NCBI GenBank assembly: GCA_038326995.1
Contig: JBBQKP010000108.1
Span: forward strand, 1-11,113
Length of the DNA: 11,113 nt
Source of the DNA: JBBQKP01 sp038326995
GTDB taxonomy: Bacteria; Planctomycetota; Phycisphaerae; Tepidisphaerales; Tepidisphaeraceae
Direction of reading: 5' to 3'
Positions 7,064-11,113 of this stretch are shown in pieces. Every line of letters starts with the position of its first letter. The stretch's first letter is position 1. Below the pieces are notes generated by a model. That model searched no databases. It was not told where the DNA came from and worked only from the letters and a program-made list of their open reading frames with translations. Position numbers and translations under genes: made by a program.

Positions 7064-7161
7064 CAGAATACGTCACTGAGAATACACGTCGGAGAATACG
7101 TCACTGAGAATACGTCACTGAGAATACATGTCGGAGAATACGCTACACAGAATGATCCACC
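7064..7161. repeat. 14-base tandem repeat array upstream of the radical SAM gene
   Basis: Units of 14 bases begin at 7064, 7078, 7092, 7106, 7120, 7134 and, degenerately, 7148. Two variants occur: GAGAATACGTCACT (7064 with its first base changed, 7092, 7106) and GAGAATACAYGTCG (7078, 7120); the 7134 copy is a third form. On the minus strand each of the first six units contains TATTCT, a -10-like hexamer. The nearest copy is 26 bases from the radical SAM ATG and could serve as its promoter. It could equally be a minisatellite or a repeated protein-binding site. Confidence 0.9.
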
Positions 7162-7181
7162 GAGTCTTACCGCCAACTTTA

Positions 7182-7218
7182 TGACAACCGCACTAGCCAA
7201 AGACTAGTGCGGTTGTCA
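7182..7218. terminator. Strong hairpin between the pseudopilin-like and radical SAM genes, possible terminator
   Basis: TGACAACCGCACTAG (7182-7196) and its perfect 15-base complement (7204-7218) enclose a 7-base loop. It lies 67 bases past the pseudopilin-like gene's stop, in the right place to end that transcript before the radical SAM operon. However, no U-run follows on either strand, so it is not a canonical intrinsic terminator. It may stabilise a 3' end or be a dyad binding site. Confidence 0.5.
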
Positions 7219-7284
7219 ACTATCGTCAGACAGTTGGTTTTGAAATACTTTCCGCTCGACACTTGGAGGTTCATCTACTAGCCA

Positions 7285-8223
7285 TTAGTAACCTCTGAGG
7301 CTGTAGTCGACAAAATATTCCGGGGAATTCGTAGCCCAGTCGACACCAAACCATCGCTGTTTGATCGGGTTGTGGAGTTGAGCCAGATACCCGTTGAGGT
7401 CAACGAATCGGCGAGTCTCGGCGTGGCCGTCGAGGAAGCTATAGTTGCTCGCATATTTGTCCTGCTCACCGTCCACCAAGTCGTAGACATCTTTTCGACT
7501 ACGCGTGTGGTAGAAGCTCTTGTATTCAAGGAAGACCACGACGTCTGAAGCGCCTTGACGCGTCACTGACCGAAGCGAAGTCGCCTTCAAGCCCGCGACA
7601 TTGCGGACGGTCCAGTCGCCACCGCGCCAGCCGTCGTTACCGCCGCCACCCGGAGCGAGCGTGCCCCAGTCGGTGTAGCCCTTTGTGCACATATAGAAAT
7701 AGTTCGGTCTCCAGTAATTGTCTGATCCCGCCCCGGCGATTGGGTCCGTTCCGCGCTCTTCGTATCCTTCGTCACCGCCTTCTGTCGCAGGAATCGCTGA
7801 TGGGCAGGTCCACTGGTTCGACGCCTTCCCCCTCAGATAAGGTGCCAGTGCCGTGCCGATGGTCGGAAGCACATAAGCATCGCTGGCAACACCAAAGGGC
7901 TGGTATGGCAGAGGCGAGTAAGCGGGAAGGCCGTTGTATGCAGGCGAAAGCGGGCTGTCGCCGCCATTCACATATTCCGCATCCGGAAGAAGTCCGCGGT
8001 TCTCGTTGATGTACATGATCGTCGTCAGGCCGATCTGCCTGATGTTGCTCAGGCATTGTGTAATCCGCGAAGACTCTCGCGCTTTGCTGATGGCCGGGAG
8101 CAAAATCGAGATCAGCACTGCGATAATCCCAATGACTACCAGGAGCTCAACGAGTGTGAACGCACTCGACGTGCGTGAAGCAGATAACACATGCCGTGGT
8201 GCATGGAGTTTTGTGGGTCTCAT
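7285..8223 (-). CDS. Type II secretion/type IV pilin-like prepilin protein with C-terminal DGH motif
   Basis: This 312-residue protein has a prepilin peptidase site: basic leader of 21 residues, cleavage expected between A21 and F22, then 'FTLVELLVVIGIIAVLISIL' (22-41) with the conserved glutamate at mature position 5 (E26). The hydrophobic helix would anchor it in the inner membrane or pack it into a pseudopilus. The C-terminal 'YSFLDGHAETRRF' (261-273) matches the DG motif of the large 'prepilin N-terminal cleavage/H-X9-DG' family found in many copies in planctomycetes and other PVC bacteria. Their exact function is unknown; they may be minor pseudopilins or surface proteins. A good Shine-Dalgarno supports the start at 8223. 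No secretion-system genes flank it, which is usual for this dispersed family. It is divergent from the MlaF-like gene. Confidence 0.93.
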   Translation of the reverse strand: MRPTKLHAPRHVLSASRTSSAFTLVELLVVIGIIAVLISILLPAISKARESSRITQCLSNIRQIGLTTIMYINENRGLLPDAEYVNGGDSPLSPAYNGLPAYSPLPYQPFGVASDAYVLPTIGTALAPYLRGKASNQWTCPSAIPATEGGDEGYEERGTDPIAGAGSDNYWRPNYFYMCTKGYTDWGTLAPGGGGNDGWRGGDWTVRNVAGLKATSLRSVTRQGASDVVVFLEYKSFYHTRSRKDVYDLVDGEQDKYASNYSFLDGHAETRRFVDLNGYLAQLHNPIKQRWFGVDWATNSPEYFVDYSLRGY

Positions 8224-8231
8224 CGGGTCAA

Positions 8232-8237
8232 CCTTCC
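8232..8237 (-). promoter_or_regulatory. Shine-Dalgarno of the pseudopilin-like gene
   Basis: GGAAGG on the minus strand lies 8 nt before the ATG at 8223. It is one of the two clear Shine-Dalgarno sequences in the window, and it fixes the start that gives a complete prepilin leader. Confidence 0.75.
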
Positions 8238-8416
8238 AGTAAAGTATGTGAATCGGTCAAGTCATAACGCCTAACAGTTGAACTATGAGGCGATCCGCCG
8301 GTTTATTCCTTACGTTTTACATTAATTTACAAGAACCTCACAAGAATTTCCACCGCATCGTTCCTAAAAGAATTGATGCACGCATGCCGCATTGGACCCA
8401 CCGCTCGGATTCAGGC

Positions 8417-9211
8417 ATGATCCACGCCGTGCCGCTGATCGAACTGAAAGACATCCACAAAAGCTTCGGCCCGCTCGTCGTGCTCGACGGCGTGTCGCTC
8501 ACAATCGAAAAGGGCGAATCACTCGTCGTGCTCGGCGCCTCGGGCTCGGGCAAGTCGGTCATGCTCAAAATTATCGTCGGGCTCCTCAAGCCCGACTCGG
8601 GCCAAGTCTTCTTCGACGGCAAACGAACCGACAACATGTCCGACATGCAACTCGTCGAAGTGCGAAAACGATTCGGCTTCCTCTTCCAGATGGGCGCGCT
8701 GTTCGACTCCATGAGCTGCGGCGACAACATCGGCTTCCCGCTCGTCGAACATACAAAAAAATCGCCCGCTGAAATCGCCGCCGTCGTCAAAGAAAAACTC
8801 GCCATGGTCGGCCTGCCCGACGTGGGCCCGAAATTTCCCGCACAGCTCTCGGGCGGCCAGCGAAAACGCATCGCCCTCGCACGCGCCATCGCTCTCGACC
8901 CGCAGGTCATCCTCTACGACGAGCCCACGACCGGCCTGGACCCCATCCGCTCCGACGTCATTAACGAACTCATCCTCAAGCTCCGCAACGAACTCGACGT
9001 CACCAGCATCATCGTCACCCACGACATGACCAGCGCGTTCAAAGTCGCTTCACGCATCGTCATGCTCTACCACGGCAAGCTCATCTTCGACGGCAGCGTC
9101 GATGACATCAAACGCAGCACCGATACGACCGTCAAACGCTTCATCGCGGGCGAGGCGAGCGACGAAGAATTGGCCGGGCTCTATCCGCAGCGCCGGCTTG
9201 TGAATTCGTAA
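8417..9211 (+). CDS. MlaF-like ABC transporter ATP-binding protein (phospholipid/organic solvent type)
   Basis: A 264-residue ABC ATPase of the MlaF/Ttg2A/TGD3 type, which powers lipid movement between inner and outer membranes together with an MlaE permease and MCE-domain proteins. Walker A is 'GASGSGKS' (40-47) and the Q-loop is 'FLFQMGALFDSMS' (88-100), whose 'FQ.GALFDS' form is characteristic of MlaF. The signature is 'LSGGQRKRIALARAI' (144-158), Walker B 'VILYDEP' (164-170), and the switch histidine is H202 in 'IIVTHD'. The C-terminal stretch after about residue 235 is the short MlaF tail. The frame is open back to 8285, with ATGs also at 8285 and 8384, but homology begins at about 'LIELKDIHKSFG'. 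The ATG at 8417 is therefore preferred, without a good Shine-Dalgarno. No mlaE or mlaD lies next to it, and the following genes face the other way, so its partners must be encoded elsewhere. Confidence 0.9.
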   Translation: MIHAVPLIELKDIHKSFGPLVVLDGVSLTIEKGESLVVLGASGSGKSVMLKIIVGLLKPDSGQVFFDGKRTDNMSDMQLVEVRKRFGFLFQMGALFDSMSCGDNIGFPLVEHTKKSPAEIAAVVKEKLAMVGLPDVGPKFPAQLSGGQRKRIALARAIALDPQVILYDEPTTGLDPIRSDVINELILKLRNELDVTSIIVTHDMTSAFKVASRIVMLYHGKLIFDGSVDDIKRSTDTTVKRFIAGEASDEELAGLYPQRRLVNS

Positions 9212-9297
9212 GAACAACCCGACGCGAAGACATGACGACAATTGGGTGTTCTCGGAACAGGATCGTCCGTTTTGGAGATGGTCAAAAAAGCTCGCTT

Positions 9298-9915
9298 TCA
9301 CTGAAGCACGATAGATTGGCGAGCTGCCATCGATTTCACAATGCGATGAACCTGCGTCGCCGGATTGTTCGGCATGCGGGGAGCCGTGTCACCGGACTCG
9401 GCGCGAGCGACGGCTTGTAAAACATGCTCTGCGCTGATTTGTGCATTGTAGCCGTTCAACTTGGAGTAACCCCCCGCGACCACCTGTAGTCGTTCACAGA
9501 CCGCCTTACAATCGAGTGCAGTACCGGGTCCGTCCTCAAAATGGAGCAGATGCCATAGTTCAAAACACGGATTGCTTAGAGCCACTGGATAACCCTGCGT
9601 GTGGCAGTGCGAGAGCACTGCATTGAGGTTTGCGATGTGATTGCCTTCGGCCCAATGATCTATATCGCCGCAGTACCATAATTCGTCGTCAGCACCGATC
9701 TTGAACTCAGCCCGATAGGCATCCAGCCGATCGACGATTGCTTTAGGCGACGACCGACCGTCCTCCGTCGGGATAACGCGGAACTGCACGCGGCGCGGTT
9801 TGAAGCGGTCGAAGTAACGCTGTACCGCGTGAGTATCTTCCGACGCGATGACGATCAAGCTCGCGTCACGCAGCGTTTGCGAATCGCGATTCAGCGGGCG
9901 TTGTCGTTTGGGCAT
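9298..9915 (-). CDS. RloB-like protein, probable effector of a two-gene defence module
   Basis: A 205-residue protein matching the RloB family pattern. The first strand is 'SLIVIASEDTHAVQRYF' with E26. 'DELWYCGDID' follows (77-86; D84 and D86), then 'GYPVALSNPCFELWHLLHF' (108-126), whose 'SNPCFELW' is the family hallmark. 'NNPATQVHRIV' (183-193) near the end corresponds to the usual 'NPST.VH'. The spacing of the glutamate and the DxD pair resembles a Toprim-like metal site, which suggests nucleic-acid cleavage; that is inference. It overlaps the upstream AAA ATPase gene by 25 bases and has its own Shine-Dalgarno. RloA/RloB pairs occur in restriction-modification islands, and AbiL abortive-infection systems pair an ATPase with an RloB-type protein. 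A short palindrome (AAAGCGAGCTTT) followed by T residues just after the stop may be a weak terminator. Confidence 0.85.
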   Translation of the reverse strand: MPKRQRPLNRDSQTLRDASLIVIASEDTHAVQRYFDRFKPRRVQFRVIPTEDGRSSPKAIVDRLDAYRAEFKIGADDELWYCGDIDHWAEGNHIANLNAVLSHCHTQGYPVALSNPCFELWHLLHFEDGPGTALDCKAVCERLQVVAGGYSKLNGYNAQISAEHVLQAVARAESGDTAPRMPNNPATQVHRIVKSMAARQSIVLQ

Positions 9916-11113
9916 GAGGGCTCCTGATCGGCGACTGGCGGGTTCAGAAGTTTTTCGATCTCTGCCATGGAACCAATAAAGGGGATCGCGCCGAATCGGC
10001 CCTGAAGGTAGCCCTTTTCGATTTTCAAGTCGTTTCGCACCTTAAAGTCCGACAGCGAGGCAAGCTGCGTCTGCTGACGTTTGTCCTTCTCGACGAACCA
10101 GTACTCGTCCCGCCGAAGTAAATCTTGGTTTAGCAGGTGCGCTTCGTGCGTCGTCACGATCAACTGCTTGTGCGCACCTGGTGCCGTCTCGCTGAACAGG
10201 CGGATGAACTCCCAGCAGATCAGCGGGTGGAGGCTGCGGTCGAGCTCGTCGATCACCACCACTTTCGTTCCCTTGCGCACCGAGGCGAGGACGGGCATCA
10301 GATGGAGCAGTTGGATCGTCCCATCCGATTCCTCAGAGAAGGGGAGCGTTGCCGGGGAATCACTCGACGGGTGAATCGCAAGAAGCTGCCGGCGAATCCC
10401 GCGCGCAGGATCATTGGGCTTTGGCTTGACGCCATGCAATCGCCGGGGATTCCTAATTGACCCGAAATGTGCGCGCGGACCTTCGAGGTCAACTTCTTCG
10501 GTTTCGAACTCCAGGCCCCCAACGCCGGTACCTACGGCTCCTAGAAAGTTCTCTGCCAACTGTCGAAATGCGGAATCCTCATGCAGTCGGTCAAGCAGAT
10601 CCGAACTGCGAGGGTCCGGCAACAGCACGAGCAACTGTTTGGTCAGCCAACCGAGAACGGCCTTAAAAGTTCTTCCGAGAAACTCACTCGGAAAGGTCGC
10701 AACTCGGGTCAAAAGCAGTTGAGTCGTCCTGAGCGGAAGCAACTCCATGGCAGCAAGAAACTCGCCGATTTTTTTATCTTTGGGGAACAGTGCTGATGCC
10801 TTCTCGCCGGGATGTGTCTTACCCTTATCATCACGCTCGAAAATAATCTGATCTTCGCCATCGACGAGCACAGTCAGCCATTCTGCACGAATGTCTCTTA
10901 GCTCAATGTCGAAGCCGTAAGTAAATACTTGTCCTAATGTCAGAAATCGGAATTCAAAAGAACTCGGCTTTGATCCGAACGCCTCGTCAAAGCGGAATCG
11001 CACTGTTGACGGGGCCAAATGCCTTTCCCCCTGAACGATCATCGATTGCGCGAACTTCATCGCCCGCACGAGGTTCGACTTACCCGCCGCGTTCGCGCCG
11101 TACATCACCGCCG
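9891..11113 (-). CDS. AAA family ATPase (RloA/AbiLi-like), 5' end cut by window edge
   Basis: About 405 residues are visible; the frame is open to the right edge and only the short N-terminal strand before Walker A should be missing. Walker A is 'GANAAGKSN' at the very start. A long insert follows, typical of SMC/OLD-like ATPases (COG1106 type). The signature-like 'EESDGTIQLLHLMP' precedes Walker B 'KVVVIDELDRSLHP', and the following 'LIVTTHEAHLL' contains the switch histidine. The C-terminal 'EYWFVEKD', then 'RFGAIPFIG', is common in this group. These residues predict a cytosolic ATP-hydrolysing sensor or regulator dimer. It overlaps the RloB-like gene by 25 bases, so the two form one operon. 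The GTG at 11108 and ATG at 11105 inside Walker A are not the real start. Function as a defence ATPase is inferred from the pairing. Confidence 0.9.
   Translation of the reverse strand, partial: AVMYGANAAGKSNLVRAMKFAQSMIVQGERHLAPSTVRFRFDEAFGSKPSSFEFRFLTLGQVFTYGFDIELRDIRAEWLTVLVDGEDQIIFERDDKGKTHPGEKASALFPKDKKIGEFLAAMELLPLRTTQLLLTRVATFPSEFLGRTFKAVLGWLTKQLLVLLPDPRSSDLLDRLHEDSAFRQLAENFLGAVGTGVGGLEFETEEVDLEGPRAHFGSIRNPRRLHGVKPKPNDPARGIRRQLLAIHPSSDSPATLPFSEESDGTIQLLHLMPVLASVRKGTKVVVIDELDRSLHPLICWEFIRLFSETAPGAHKQLIVTTHEAHLLNQDLLRRDEYWFVEKDKRQQTQLASLSDFKVRNDLKIEKGYLQGRFGAIPFIGSMAEIEKLLNPPVADQEPSCPNDNAR
9921..9925 (-). promoter_or_regulatory. Shine-Dalgarno of the RloB-like gene
   Basis: AGGAG on the minus strand lies 5 nt before the ATG at 9915, inside the last codons of the ATPase gene. 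It supports that start and co-translation from one message. Confidence 0.7.

Noticed and set aside
7179..7274. A 31-codon minus-strand ORF between the pseudopilin-like and radical SAM genes, considered as a RiPP precursor
   Set aside because: It spans the strong hairpin, ends before the repeat array, has no leader/core pattern or Shine-Dalgarno, and is no longer than chance ORFs.
7266..7295. Small inverted repeat (GAGGTT/AACCTC) around the pseudopilin-like stop codon
   Set aside because: Only a 6-base stem with an 18-base loop and no U-tract; not distinguishable from chance.
8285..8416. N-terminal extension of the MlaF-like protein by 44 codons
   Set aside because: The extension has no ABC-domain similarity and covers AT-rich presumed promoter DNA; the later ATG fits the family. 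The ATG at 8384 remains a possible alternative.

Overview
The window looks like a chromosomal segment from a GC-rich, Gram-negative-type bacterium, most likely a planctomycete or a close PVC relative. The strongest pointer is a type II pseudopilin-like protein that combines an N-terminal prepilin methylation motif with a C-terminal 'FLDGH' motif, a combination very common in planctomycetes and verrucomicrobia. The MEP isoprenoid enzyme IspG and an MlaF-type lipid-transport ATPase fit a bacterium with an outer membrane. No rRNA, tRNA, CRISPR array, transposase or phage gene was seen. The taxonomic call is inference.

Left part (1-4503): ispG on the minus strand, running off the left edge, is divergent from a membrane-anchored family 2 glycosyltransferase (1153-2256, +). 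A 280-base gap with a long perfect inverted repeat follows, then proB (glutamate 5-kinase, 2537-3685, +), which converges on bioD (dethiobiotin synthetase, 3727-4503, -). These are single housekeeping genes without their usual pathway partners (no proA, no other bio genes).

Middle part (4565-8223): a two-gene minus-strand operon in which a radical SAM protein (5968-7038) overlaps an MFS permease (4565-5971) by ATGA. This is the most likely uncharacterised system here. The radical SAM gene carries an in-frame 12-base tandem repeat at its 3' end and is preceded by a 14-base tandem repeat array. Upstream lie a strong hairpin and the pseudopilin-like gene (7285-8223, -).

Right part (8285-11113): an MlaF-like ABC ATPase (+) stands alone without permease or MCE-domain partners. 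It converges on an overlapping minus-strand gene pair, an AAA ATPase (RloA-like, cut by the right edge) and an RloB-like protein. That pair is an AbiL/RloAB-type candidate anti-phage module.

Translation signals are mixed. The pseudopilin and rloB-like genes have clear Shine-Dalgarno sequences. ispG, bioD and perhaps proB instead have a TACACT hexamer just before the ATG, a geometry that fits leaderless mRNAs.
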